From the NCBI GenBank assembly GCA_031409875.1, contig JANNYB010000077.1, positions 51,447 to 115,446 on the forward strand: a DNA stretch of 64,000 bases, written 5' to 3'. This DNA is from CALMEH01 sp031409875 (GTDB lineage Bacteria; Acidobacteriota; Blastocatellia; Pyrinomonadales; Pyrinomonadaceae). The notes below the pieces were generated by a model. The model was not told where the DNA came from. It saw only the letters and a program-made list of their open reading frames with translations, and did no database searches. The position numbers and the translations under genes were made by a program. Shown in pieces: positions 43,943 through 52,796 of the stretch (positions are counted from its first letter, which is position 1; each line of letters opens with the position of its first letter).

Positions 43943-46084
43943 ATGTTCGCAAGATTGTTTTTTTTATTAATTTGCCTTCTGTCAGCCTTGCCCTCAGTTT
44001 TCGCTGCGCCCGGCGATCTTGATTCGATTTTCGGCGTTGGCGGTATCGTAACGTATCGTTTAAATGATTTGGAAGAAACATTTCAAGGCGTTGTAATTCA
44101 GCCAGACGGGAAAATAGTCGTTACCGGAAAAAACGGAAACGGTAAAATAATAGTCATTAGATATAACGCAAACGGCTCATTCGACACGAGTTTTGCCAAT
44201 GGAGGAATTTACGTTGCGGCGAACATCACGGTCTTTGCCTCCAGCACCGCCATTGCTTTGCAACCGGATGGGAAAATTGTCGTTTCCGGTATCTATGCGG
44301 TTTCCGTAAATGATAACGCTTATTTGCTCATCAGACTCAATACGGACGGTTCGCCCGACACGACTCTTGGCGGACAAGGATTTGTGATTACGAATCTCTC
44401 AGCCGGCAATGATATGTCGCGGGATATAACCGTGCAGCCGGACGGGAAAATTCTCGTTTGCGGTTCAGTCAATGAAATGGGCTTAACCGGAAGTGATATT
44501 GGTTTGGTTAGATTTCTACCAAACGGAAACTTGGATTCAACCTTTAACGGCAACGGAATAGTAATTACAACAATTACCGTTGCCGAACAAGGTTACGCTT
44601 TGAAATTACAGACGGACGGGAAAATAGTCGTCCTCGCCAATTCGGATAACGGAAATACCTCGACATATTTTCAAGCTCTCGTCAGATATTTGCCGAACGG
44701 AACTTTAGATTCGAGCTTTGGAACAAACGGAATTGCGTTGACCAATTTGAACGGCTTGAATTTTACATTCGGCGATTTGGTAATTCAGCCGGACGGAAAA
44801 ATAATAACTGCGACTTCGATTGGCAGCACCGGAACTTTTACTTTTGCCTTCACCGTCGCACGTTACCAAAGTTCCGGTGCGCCGGATATAAATTTCGGAA
44901 CTAACGGCAAAACCGTCATTATTTCAGACACTTCAAATTCGGCACAGGCTTTGGAAATTCAACCCGATGGAAAGATTATTGTCGTCGGACACACCGAGGT
45001 TCAAGGCAACGGATTAGATGTTTTATTAGCAAGACTCAACGCAAACGGTTCGTTGGACGCAACTTTCGGAAACGGTGGAAGAGTTTTTACTCAAGTCGGT
45101 TCTTCGCCGCTCTCCGATTTCAGTTTCGATGTCGCCTTGCAAGCCGACGGAAAAATTGTCGTCGCCGGAAAGAAAAATGTCGGCACGCTTTTTGATTTTG
45201 ATGCCATTTTGTTGCGCTATATGGGCGGCGATATTCCTAATCCGCAAAAACCTTTTGACTTCGATGGCGACAGCAAAACCGATATTTCCATCTTTCGTCA
45301 ACCTGTCGGCGAATGGTGGTATATGAGAAGTTCCGACAATCAAAATCGCGCTTTTCAATTCGGAAATTCTTCGGACAAACTCGTTCCGGCAGATTTCACG
45401 GGCGACGGCAAAACCGACATCGCCTTCTTTCGACCTTCAACAAGCGAATGGTTTGTTTTGCGAAGCGAAGATTCCAGCTTTTACTCATTCACCTTCGGAT
45501 CTGCCGGAGATATTCCGCAAGTCGGCGATTTTGAAGGCGATGGAAGAGCCGATGCCGCTGTTTTTCGTCCGTCATCCGCGCTTTGGTTTGTTGCGCTTTC
45601 GTCAGGCGGAACACGCATTCAACAATTTGGCGCATCCACGGATTTTCCGGCAGTAGCTGATTACGACGGCGACGGAAAAGCTGATATTGCAATTATTCGG
45701 TTCAATGGCGGACTCGGCGTTGAATGGTGGTGGTATCGCAGTTCGGTCAGTTCGACAATTGCGTATGTCTTAGGCACGCCGACAGACATACCTGTTCGCG
45801 GAGATTACACCGGCGACGGCAAAGCAGATGTAGCTTTTTGGCGACCTTCAACGGGCGAATGGTTTGTCTTGAGAAGTGAATCACCAAGTTATTACGCCGC
45901 GCCGTTTGGAGCAAATGGCGATATACCTGTGCCGGGCGATTACGACGGCGACGGAACATTCGATTTTGCCGTTTTCCGACCGTCAAACAGAACTTGGTAT
46001 CTGCTCAGAAGCACGGCAGGATTTACAGCTGTTCAGTTTGGTCTCTCGACGGACAAGCCTGTTCCGACAGCTTTTTTTCCTTAA
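43943..46084 (+). CDS. Secreted delta-60 repeat / VCBS repeat protein
   Basis: 713 residues with signal peptide LFFLLICLLSALPSVFA. It parallels the previous gene: delta-60 repeats (LDSIFGVGGIVTY, RYNANGSFDTSFANGG, QPDGKIVVSG, RLNTDGSPDTTLGGQG) over ~400 residues, then six D[FY].GDGK.D..FRPS repeats, ending PVPTAFFP. It probably arose with its neighbour by duplication and divergence. Its stop codon opens a perfect inverted repeat shared with the transporter gene. Confidence 0.88.
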   Translation: MFARLFFLLICLLSALPSVFAAPGDLDSIFGVGGIVTYRLNDLEETFQGVVIQPDGKIVVTGKNGNGKIIVIRYNANGSFDTSFANGGIYVAANITVFASSTAIALQPDGKIVVSGIYAVSVNDNAYLLIRLNTDGSPDTTLGGQGFVITNLSAGNDMSRDITVQPDGKILVCGSVNEMGLTGSDIGLVRFLPNGNLDSTFNGNGIVITTITVAEQGYALKLQTDGKIVVLANSDNGNTSTYFQALVRYLPNGTLDSSFGTNGIALTNLNGLNFTFGDLVIQPDGKIITATSIGSTGTFTFAFTVARYQSSGAPDINFGTNGKTVIISDTSNSAQALEIQPDGKIIVVGHTEVQGNGLDVLLARLNANGSLDATFGNGGRVFTQVGSSPLSDFSFDVALQADGKIVVAGKKNVGTLFDFDAILLRYMGGDIPNPQKPFDFDGDSKTDISIFRQPVGEWWYMRSSDNQNRAFQFGNSSDKLVPADFTGDGKTDIAFFRPSTSEWFVLRSEDSSFYSFTFGSAGDIPQVGDFEGDGRADAAVFRPSSALWFVALSSGGTRIQQFGASTDFPAVADYDGDGKADIAIIRFNGGLGVEWWWYRSSVSSTIAYVLGTPTDIPVRGDYTGDGKADVAFWRPSTGEWFVLRSESPSYYAAPFGANGDIPVPGDYDGDGTFDFAVFRPSNRTWYLLRSTAGFTAVQFGLSTDKPVPTAFFP

Positions 46085-46160
46085 ACAAATGAGAAATAAA
46101 AAGTGAGAAATGAGAGGTGAAGGCTTCTCATTTCTCACTTTTTATTTCTCATTTGTTTAA
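46081..46160. repeat. Perfect inverted repeat joining two stop codons
   Basis: 35-bp perfect arms 46081-46115 and 46126-46160, made of AAATGAGAAATAAAAAGTG words. Each arm begins exactly at the TAA of one of the two convergent genes, so it should act as a bidirectional terminator. Confidence 0.92.
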
Positions 46161-46867
46161 GTTTCCAAACTAAAAGGATTAAAATCAGTATCTTTATCGT
46201 AAAAATCTTCGCTTTCGGCTTTTTTCAGAAATCCAACGATTAGATAAGTAAAAGGCGTGGCGATAATTTCCCATAAAACTTTGATGAAATAATTTCCGAT
46301 CATCACGCTGATAAGTAATTCGTTAGTCCAACCGGGCGCACCGTAAAAAGCAATCGGATAAAACAATAAACTGTCGGCAATTTCGCCCAAAACGGTTGAG
46401 CCGATTGTCCGCACCCAAAGAAATTTTCCCGCACACAATAATTTTAACTTTGCAAGAACAAAAGAATTAACAAATTCGCCCAGCCAAAACGCCGTCAGCG
46501 AAGCCAACACGATGCGCGGAACTTGTCCGAAAATCATATTTATCGCTTCTTGCTTTTCCGCCAACATCGTTTTCGCCGGTGGAAGCGAAGTTACCACAAA
46601 CGACATCAATGACGCAAAAATCAATGCGCCGAAACCTGCCCAAATGACCTTACGCGAACGTGCGTAACCATAAACTTCCGTTAAAATATCGCCGAAAAGA
46701 TAGCTTATTGGAAAAAACAAAACGCCTGCGCCGTAGATATATTCGCCGTAAAAAGGTAAATTTACCGACGAAACTTTATGCACGCCGATTAAATTTGAAC
46801 AAAGCAAAACAGCAACAAAAGCCGCCATCAATAAATCGTAATATTTGAAATTTCTGTTTTTTTGCAC
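46157..46867 (-). CDS. Queuosine precursor transporter (YhhQ/VUT family)
   Basis: 236 residues with about six membrane helices: YYDLLMAAFVAVLLCSNLIG, YGAGVLFFPISYLFGDILTEVYGYARSRK, and LGEIADSLLFYPIAFYG. The FGDILTEVYG segment is diagnostic. It imports preQ0/preQ1 or queuine across the inner membrane for tRNA queuosine modification. The ~20-residue acidic C-terminal tail is extra. Confidence 0.93.
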   Translation of the reverse strand: MQKNRNFKYYDLLMAAFVAVLLCSNLIGVHKVSSVNLPFYGEYIYGAGVLFFPISYLFGDILTEVYGYARSRKVIWAGFGALIFASLMSFVVTSLPPAKTMLAEKQEAINMIFGQVPRIVLASLTAFWLGEFVNSFVLAKLKLLCAGKFLWVRTIGSTVLGEIADSLLFYPIAFYGAPGWTNELLISVMIGNYFIKVLWEIIATPFTYLIVGFLKKAESEDFYDKDTDFNPFSLET

Positions 46868-46910
46868 AGTCTTTAAGTTGAAAATCAGTTAGAATTTGAT
46901 TTTAACCTAA

Positions 46911-47606
46911 ATGAAACAATCCGCAACCAAAATCACGATTATTTTTGCCCTCGCACTTTTTGCCGAGCTTTTCGTGCTGTTTTTTCAGCTTCCACATCTG
47001 CAAATTTTCACGAAACCTTCGCTGATGCTGATTTTGATTGTTTGGTTTTGGTCAAGTTCGCGCTTTTTCGGTTCGTTAAAATATTGGATAATTTCGGCTT
47101 TGATTTTTTCGTGGTTCGGCGATGTCTTTCTGCTTTTTGAGAAGCAAAATAAAAGTCTTTTCATCTTCGGTTTGGCAAGTTTCCTGCTCGCACATCTTTG
47201 TTATATCGTTTATTTTTATCAAATCCGAAAAGCAAATGCGGTAAAGTTTTCGCCGAAAATTTTAGTTTCGCTTGCCGTTTTAATTTACGTCGCTTTGCTG
47301 TTTTCGCTTCTTGCGCCGAATCTGAAATCTCTGCAAATTCCGGTTCTTTTTTACGCGCTAACTCTTGCCGCAATGTTGCTTACGAGTTTTCACGCCTTTA
47401 ATTTTCAAAAACATTCGTTCGCCAAAATCTGCATTACCGGAACTCTGCTTTTTGTCGTTTCCGATTCATTTTTGGCAATCAACCGATTCTATCAACCGTT
47501 TGAATTCGCAAACATTTTGATAATGCTGACATATGCCGTTGCACAATTTTTGATAACGCTCGGCGCGTGGCAAAACTTGTCTGAAAACAGTTTGCATAAT
47601 GACTGA
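46911..47606 (+). CDS. Lysoplasmalogenase (YhhN/TMEM86 family)
   Basis: 231 residues, about eight hydrophobic segments. KPSLMLILIVWF, ALIFSWFGDVFLLF, FGLASFLLAHLCYIVYF and LLFVVSDSFLAINRF carry the conserved polar residues (K, GD, H, SD) of the YhhN family. Family members hydrolyse the vinyl-ether bond of lysoplasmalogens, though activity in this lineage is unproven. Divergent from the transporter with a 43-base gap. Confidence 0.9.
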   Translation: MKQSATKITIIFALALFAELFVLFFQLPHLQIFTKPSLMLILIVWFWSSSRFFGSLKYWIISALIFSWFGDVFLLFEKQNKSLFIFGLASFLLAHLCYIVYFYQIRKANAVKFSPKILVSLAVLIYVALLFSLLAPNLKSLQIPVLFYALTLAAMLLTSFHAFNFQKHSFAKICITGTLLFVVSDSFLAINRFYQPFEFANILIMLTYAVAQFLITLGAWQNLSENSLHND

Positions 47607-47763
47607 TAAGTAAGTGGACAGAATTAAATTCAAAATATTTGGCGCGTGTTCTGAGTCCCGACTTTAGTCGGCTTCTTCATTTCGCCGCGCTTCGCTGACG
47701 AAATGCCCGGGCTTGTGCCAGGCGGAACTCAAAACTTAAAAATAATTCTGTCCACTTACTTAT
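47606..47763. repeat. Family A related element inside 21-bp inverted repeat
   Basis: Outer perfect 21-bp arms 47606-47626 and 47743-47763 (ATAAGTAAGTGGACAGAA and on) enclose a shortened family A copy (47648-47737): a left arm beginning GTTCTGAGTCCCGAC, one hairpin CATTTCG/CGAAATG with GCTTCGC in its loop, and a degraded right arm. Hairpin 1 is lost. Confidence 0.8.
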
Positions 47764-47781
47764 TCAGAAAAATTCGATAAA

Positions 47782-49071
47782 TCAAGATATTCGGACTGAT
47801 TGTTTTGATCCTTTTCCGATGTCTTGACGATATTGCATTCCGTCCCAACTGATTTTGCCGACGGCTTCGTAAGCTGTTTTTAAGGCTTCTGAAAGTTGTT
47901 CACCTGTTGCCGTAACGCCTAAAACTCTGCCGCCGTTTGTGATAAATTCTCCGCTTTCATTTTTGGCTGTTCCGGCGTGAAAAATTTCGACGTTTTGCGT
48001 GTCGTTCAAACCGTAAATCACGTCTCCCGTTTGCGATTGTTGCGGATAACCTTTTGAAGCCAAAACTACGCAAGTCGAACTTCCCTTTTGCCATTTTATT
48101 GAGAGTTTATCGAGGTTTGTTGTTAATATTGCTTCGCAAATTTCGACAAAATCCGTTTCCAAACGAATCAAAATCACTTGTGTTTCAGGATCGCCGAAAC
48201 GGACATTATATTCCAAAACCTTCGCGCCCGATTCGGTCATCATTAAACCTAAAAACAAAATTCCGCGAAACGGAAAACCTTCCGCTTGACAACCTTCGAG
48301 CGTCGGTCTAATGACTTCGGCAATGATTTTTTCGGTTTGTTCTGCCGTTAAAAGATTTGCGTCGCAAACCGTTCCCATTCCGCCGGTGTTTGCGCCTTCG
48401 TCGTTGTCGAATATGCGTTTATGGTCGCGCACGGGCGGCATCAAAGCGAAATTCTTACTGTCCGCAAAAGCAATAAGCGAAACTTCCCTGCCGATTAAAC
48501 ATTCTTCCAAAACGATTTTTTCCGTTGCCTCTGCGCCGACAATTGATTCCAATTCATCAATCGCTTCGATTGCTTCGCGCCGGTTTTTTGCGACAACTAC
48601 GCCTTTTCCCGCCGCGAGTCCGTCTGCTTTGACGACAACCGGCGCGTTTTCATCGCCGAAAACACCGTTTTCTAAAATCTCTTTTGCTTCCGAAGTTGAA
48701 TTGGCGGTTTGATATTCAGCGGTCGGTATCGAATGACGCGCCATAAAATCTTTCGCAAAAGATTTCGAGGCTTCCAAACGCGCCGCTTTTCCGCTTACGC
48801 CGACGATTTTTAAACCGCGTTTTTCAAATTCGTCCGTAACTCCCAAAGCCAGAGAAGTTTCGCCGCCGACAAAGGTCAAATCAATTTTATTTTCAGAAGC
48901 AAATGCGGCGAGTTTTTCGATTTCAGTCGGTTTAATCGCAACTAATTCGGCAATTTCACTAATTCCGGCATTTCCGTCGGCACAAAAGATGTGCGAAACT
49001 TTTTCGCTTTTTTGAAAGGCGCGACAAATCGCGTGTTCGCGTCCGCCCGAACCGATAACAAGAATTTTCAT
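47782..49071 (-). CDS. purD: Phosphoribosylamine-glycine ligase
   Basis: ATP-grasp enzyme of purine synthesis. Motifs: KILVIGSGGREHAICRAF at the start, VVKADGLAAGKGVVVAKN in the ATP lid, GMGTVCDANLL and NVRFGDPETQVIL at the C-terminus. The start at 49071 is chosen (AAGG upstream); an in-frame extension to 49095 adds only a few residues. Length ~429 is normal. The C-terminal tail GKGSKQSVRIS is extra. Confidence 0.96.
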   Translation of the reverse strand: MKILVIGSGGREHAICRAFQKSEKVSHIFCADGNAGISEIAELVAIKPTEIEKLAAFASENKIDLTFVGGETSLALGVTDEFEKRGLKIVGVSGKAARLEASKSFAKDFMARHSIPTAEYQTANSTSEAKEILENGVFGDENAPVVVKADGLAAGKGVVVAKNRREAIEAIDELESIVGAEATEKIVLEECLIGREVSLIAFADSKNFALMPPVRDHKRIFDNDEGANTGGMGTVCDANLLTAEQTEKIIAEVIRPTLEGCQAEGFPFRGILFLGLMMTESGAKVLEYNVRFGDPETQVILIRLETDFVEICEAILTTNLDKLSIKWQKGSSTCVVLASKGYPQQSQTGDVIYGLNDTQNVEIFHAGTAKNESGEFITNGGRVLGVTATGEQLSEALKTAYEAVGKISWDGMQYRQDIGKGSKQSVRIS

Positions 49072-49340
49072 AACCTTAGATTGTAAATTAACCACACCGA
49101 ATCATAAACTTGACATCGCCAAAATTTAGCGATAATGTCAGATAAAGTTCCGAAGTTTTCACTTTTTTGCAACTAAAGGCATAATGCCGAAAAACTTAGA
49201 ACGGCTCTTGCCACAGTGCCGATCTCGGTTTCGTTTTGAATAAATTTTAAATTTTCAGCAAAAATACTTGAGATTACTGAATAAACTCCATTTTTTTCGT
49301 GTAATCTTCAGTTAAACTTACGGCATAAGGAAAAAATAAG

Positions 49341-49703
49341 GTGTCGGATAATAATTCAAACCATCATCAAAACGGCGGAAGTCCGTCTGAAACAGAAGAA
49401 CTTCTCGATAAACAAATGCTCTGTATTGACTGCAATTCGGAGTTTATTTGGGCTGTCGGCGAACAAGTGTTTTTCCGCGACAAAGGGCTGACAAATCCGC
49501 CAAAACGCTGTCGTGATTGCAAAAATGCAAAAAACGAACGCATCTCCGCCGTATTTGCCGCCCGCGAAGCCGGAATCAGACAAAGAATCGAAATCGCCGT
49601 TCATTGCGCCAAATGCAATTCTTACACAACTGTTCCCTTCTATCCGTCGCAAGGTCGTCCGGTTTTGTGCCGCTCGTGCTTCCTTGAAAAAGGGATGAGA
49701 TAA
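49341..49703 (+). CDS. Protein with two zinc ribbons
   Basis: 120 residues with a GTG start (AAGGAAAAAATAAG upstream). The first ribbon is zf_Tbcl-like: C28 and C31 (LCIDCNSEF), C57 and C60 (RCRDC), with NPPKRC between. The second has C89, C92 (CAKC) and C110, C113 (VLCRSC) with VPFYPSQGRPVLC, the typical pattern of acidobacterial/cyanobacterial zinc-ribbon proteins. Zinc-stabilised binding to nucleic acid or protein is likely; function unknown. A TTGACA/GATAAT pair ~200 bases upstream has a poor 15-base spacing. Confidence 0.88.
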   Translation: MSDNNSNHHQNGGSPSETEELLDKQMLCIDCNSEFIWAVGEQVFFRDKGLTNPPKRCRDCKNAKNERISAVFAAREAGIRQRIEIAVHCAKCNSYTTVPFYPSQGRPVLCRSCFLEKGMR

Positions 49704-50182
49704 GGGATAAGGGATAAGGGATGAGGGATGAATATGATTTGCGCTTCTCATCATTTTCTTTGTTTCGCGTTTAAAACCATTGTTACAAAAATCGCAATCA
49801 ATTCAGATGTTTCATCGCAAAGCGGTTTTAATTTCGTTTCAGCAACAAAATTCCCTTCGATAAGCAATTCTAGCCAATAAAGACTTTCTTCAAGTTCTTG
49901 CAATGCACCTTCGGTTTTGCTGATAAAATCCGCATTCGATTTTGCGCGGCAGGCTTCGGCATATTGCGCTCCGGGCGAAGTGCCGGAACGCACAAGTTGA
50001 TGAGTAATAATATGAACCGCTCCCGTTTTCGGCAATGACTCATAAAGCCGAATTATCCGCAAAGCATACTGTTTAAGGCGTTTTCTTAACTTTTGCTTCT
50101 TCTCCTCACGCTCAGATTTCTTATTATCAAAATTTTCATTTTCAGTTTTATTCATCCCTCATCCCTTATCCCTCATCCCTTA
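49691..50182. mobile_element. Four-helix-bundle gene between terminal inverted repeats
   Basis: GGGATAA/GGGATGA words form a left arm at 49691-49733 and a reverse-complement right arm at 50150-50182, both ending GGGATGAAT towards the gene. The gene start codon lies in the right arm. The layout resembles 23S rRNA intervening sequences, where inverted repeats flank a four-helix-bundle gene, but here it lies between protein genes. Mobility is inferred, not shown. Confidence 0.6.
49751..50155 (-). CDS. Four-helix-bundle protein (23S rRNA intervening-sequence family)
   Basis: 134 residues. After a charged helix (KSEREEKKQKLRKRLKQYAL) it reads ALRIIRLYESLPK, HIITHQLVRSGTSPGAQYAEA, SKTEGALQELEESLYWLELLI, the pattern of IVP/S23 proteins and of Avd accessory proteins of diversity-generating retroelements. 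No reverse transcriptase is near. Function unknown; binding of structured nucleic acid is suggested for the family. Flanked by inverted repeats. Confidence 0.92.
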   Translation of the reverse strand: MNKTENENFDNKKSEREEKKQKLRKRLKQYALRIIRLYESLPKTGAVHIITHQLVRSGTSPGAQYAEACRAKSNADFISKTEGALQELEESLYWLELLIEGNFVAETKLKPLCDETSELIAIFVTMVLNAKQRK

Positions 50183-50184
50183 AA

Positions 50185-52212
50185 TCACCCGCCAACGTGG
50201 ACGCTCGGACGACGCTCCGGGTCTTCTTCGGCTTTGCGTAAAATTTCTCTGGTTACAGGCGCGGTGTCGCCTTCTCCGAATAAAACAAAACGCAGTAAAT
50301 ACATCAACGGATTGCCTTCGCTCCAACCGAAATAAACGTGCGGAATTTTTCCGGTGGTATCACGCAAATACAGCAAAAATGCGGCAATCGCGTTTGGAAC
50401 TGAGGCAGCTTCGGTTCGCAAAACTTTATATCCGGCAATTTCCACGCCGCGAATTTTTATTTTGCCTTTGAATTCCGACGCATCGCTCAAATCAATTTCG
50501 TAAAAAACAATCGGGTCGGATGAAGGTATGTGATTATCGGTTCGTTTTTCGTGTTCGTTAAAACGATATTCCGACATATCGCCTTTTTCGCGGCGGTTTG
50601 TAACGATGCGGATTTCGCCGTCAGCCATTTCCCGAATAAACTCTTTTGCTTTGTCGTCCAGTTCGATTTTGTCAATTCTAATTTCGGTCGAACGCAAAGC
50701 TCGTGAAATGAACGACGCGGCAATAATCGTAAAAATAAATACCGAAGCAATCTTAATGCCGTCCGGTCGTTCAATAATGTTTGTGATCGTCGTATAAACA
50801 AAAACCACCGAAATAACCGCAAAAGCCCGCCACCAATTATTCTTTTTGCGATGCGCCGACATCGTTACGGCAACCGCCGCCGAACTCATCAGAACCAAAA
50901 CTCCGGTGGCATACGCTCCGCCCTGCGCGTCAACATCGGCTTCAAAAATTATCGTTACAATAAAGCAAACCGCTGTAAAAACCAGCACAAGCGGACGAGT
51001 TGCCCGCGCCCATTCGGGAGCCATTCCATAACGCGGCAAATAGCGCGGCACAATATTCAAAAGTCCCGCCATTGCTGAAGCACCCGCAAACCATAAAATC
51101 AAAATCGTGCTGATGTCATAAATCGTTCCGAAAATATTTCCGAATGCCGGACTGAAAATCTCACCGAATTTGTCGTGGGCAATATAAGCCAGAGCGCGTC
51201 CGTTTGCCTTGCCCTTTTCCATTCCGCAGGCGCAAAATTCGGGAAGTTCGTGGATTCGTTCCACATTATTGCAAGCGATTGCCGGACAAAATTCATTTGA
51301 CGGAATCATTACGCTGGTAATAAAACTGCTGAATAACAGCATAAAACTCATTATCAGGGCTGCCGTTGCCAACATTTTGCGCGTATTGGCAATGCGATTC
51401 GGGCTTTTGACGAGCGGCATTACGGCAACGCCCGTTTCAAAACCTGAAAGTCCGAGTGCAAGTTTAGGAAAAACCAACAAAGATAAAGCGATAATCATTA
51501 TCACACTTCGACCTTCAATTGCGCCGCTTGACGTTTTATGCGTAAAAAGCGCGTTTTTCCAATTACTCAAAAGTTCTGGATGCGTTAGAACTTCATACAT
51601 TCCGATAGAAATAACAATTACATTTAAGAATAAATAGACAGCAACTAAAATAACGGCAATCCCGATAGCTTCCTTAAAGCCTTTCAAAAACACTGCGCCC
51701 AGCACCGAAATCAATGCAACGGTTATAATTACAGGATGTTCGAGAAAAGATAAATTGCTCTGAACAAAAGGATTTTCGAGGATATGCGCCGTTGCATCCG
51801 CCGCCGAAAGTGTAATCGTTATGACAAAATCCGTGGCGACAAATCCGAGTAAAATCAAAACGAAAAGTTTTCCGTTCCAACGCGAAAACAAGGCTTCAAG
51901 CATCGCAATCGAACCTTCGCCTTTCGGACTTTCGGCGGCAACTTTGCTGTAAATTGGCAGTGCGCCGAAAAGCGTCAAAAGAATTAAAATCAATGTGGCA
52001 ACGGGTGATAACGCACTCGCCGCGATAAATGCTATGCCCGGCTGATAACCGAGCGTCGAAAAATAATCAACGCCCGTCAGACACATAACTTTCCACCACG
52101 GATGTTGTTGATGTGCGCCTTCCTTTTCGTGAGGACCTTCCATTTCGGTTACGCCCTTGTAAAGCCAACGGCGAAACCAACTGTTTTTGACGGATTTCGT
52201 ATCTTTTGCCAT
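50185..52212 (-). CDS. APC superfamily permease
   Basis: ~675 residues with about twelve membrane helices. VMCLTGVDYFSTLGYQPGIAF, GFETGVAVMPLVK, and GSIAMLEALFSRW match the amino-acid permease branch that also includes large APC proteins with soluble C-termini. The C-terminal ~170 residues (ADGEIRIVTNRREKG, FYEIDLSDASEFKG) are cytoplasmic. The start at 52212 (MAKDTKS) is chosen; upstream in-frame codons run into the terminator. The leader holds an intrinsic terminator and structured elements. Substrate not identifiable. Confidence 0.9.
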   Translation of the reverse strand: MAKDTKSVKNSWFRRWLYKGVTEMEGPHEKEGAHQQHPWWKVMCLTGVDYFSTLGYQPGIAFIAASALSPVATLILILLTLFGALPIYSKVAAESPKGEGSIAMLEALFSRWNGKLFVLILLGFVATDFVITITLSAADATAHILENPFVQSNLSFLEHPVIITVALISVLGAVFLKGFKEAIGIAVILVAVYLFLNVIVISIGMYEVLTHPELLSNWKNALFTHKTSSGAIEGRSVIMIIALSLLVFPKLALGLSGFETGVAVMPLVKSPNRIANTRKMLATAALIMSFMLLFSSFITSVMIPSNEFCPAIACNNVERIHELPEFCACGMEKGKANGRALAYIAHDKFGEIFSPAFGNIFGTIYDISTILILWFAGASAMAGLLNIVPRYLPRYGMAPEWARATRPLVLVFTAVCFIVTIIFEADVDAQGGAYATGVLVLMSSAAVAVTMSAHRKKNNWWRAFAVISVVFVYTTITNIIERPDGIKIASVFIFTIIAASFISRALRSTEIRIDKIELDDKAKEFIREMADGEIRIVTNRREKGDMSEYRFNEHEKRTDNHIPSSDPIVFYEIDLSDASEFKGKIKIRGVEIAGYKVLRTEAASVPNAIAAFLLYLRDTTGKIPHVYFGWSEGNPLMYLLRFVLFGEGDTAPVTREILRKAEEDPERRPSVHVGG

Positions 52213-52230
52213 AAATGTATGCTGCAAAAT

Positions 52231-52269
52231 AAAAAAAACCACCGACGCTAAAAGTTAGCATCTGTGGTT
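52231..52269 (-). terminator. Intrinsic terminator just before the permease start
   Basis: On the minus strand AACCAC pairs with GTGGTT around an inner GCTAA/TTAGC stem, followed by a run of eight Ts, ending ~19 bases from the permease ATG. A strong terminator in a leader suggests attenuation, or the end of a separate non-coding RNA. Confidence 0.85.
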
Positions 52270-52500
52270 TGAGAAAATATTTTTCTAAGTTGAATGGCTT
52301 TTACGCTCCATTTCACTTAACGAGACGAAGGCGAAACGCGAAAATCATCTCACGTTCGATTCCTTTTTTTGCTTTTTTCTAAAACTCGAAATTACATTCT
52401 AAATCATAGTTTGTTTGATTAGAACCGTCAAACGATTTGAGCATTTGAAGAATATGAAAAACCGATTATCTGCTTTTATTTTCTGTAATTTAAAAGTTAA

Positions 52501-52581
52501 AGGGCGACGTCTCCCACTCCGTCGCCCCTAGGTCACAAGTCCTCACCCCTCGTGACCAAATGTTCACCGGGGAGGTGAACA
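52501..52581 (-). ncRNA. Candidate structured leader RNA (three stem-loops)
   Basis: Read on the minus strand, three GC-rich hairpins lie in an AT-rich gap: an 8-bp stem (TGTTCACC, 52561-52581) with loop TCCCC; GGTCAC..GTGACC (52531-52557) with loop containing GAGGGGTGAGGA; GGGCGACG..CGTCGCCC (52502-52527) with loop containing GAGTGGGAGA. The first loop can pair with the purine-rich loops. It lies ~290 bases before the permease. It matches no riboswitch I can name. Strand is assumed from the downstream gene. Confidence 0.5.
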
Positions 52582-52730
52582 ATTACTGATTATGCACAAG
52601 ATTTGACGTTTTGCAAATTTGCTAAAACATATTCTAACTGAATTGTGTCTTGAAACCATTGAGAAATTTATTTTTAACAAAATTTCGGTTTTGTGATTAA
52701 AATTTTGGATTGAAAATTAAACTGAAATAA

Positions 52731-52775
52731 GAAGCGGCAGCGAATTGGCAGAGATTGCCTGTTCGCTACCGCTTC
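52731..52775 (-). terminator. Long hairpin after the matrixin gene
   Basis: GAAGCGG, AGCGAA and GGCA pair with TGCC, TTCGCT and CCGCTTC. It follows the stop of the matrixin gene on the minus strand. T-run is weak (TTATTTC), so termination strength is uncertain. Confidence 0.65.
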
Positions 52776-52796
52776 AATTTACAAAGAAAAAACTGC

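Noticed and set aside
49110..49136. Promoter TTGACA/GATAAT for the zinc-ribbon gene
   Set aside because: Spacing is 15 bases and it is ~200 bases from the start; too weak to annotate.
52353..52363. T-loop-like GTTCGATTC as part of a tRNA or tmRNA
   Set aside because: No acceptor stem, D-arm or anticodon arm can be built around it.
52501..52581. Known c-di-AMP (ydaO) riboswitch
   Set aside because: The conserved ydaO motifs are not present; only the position before a permease fits.
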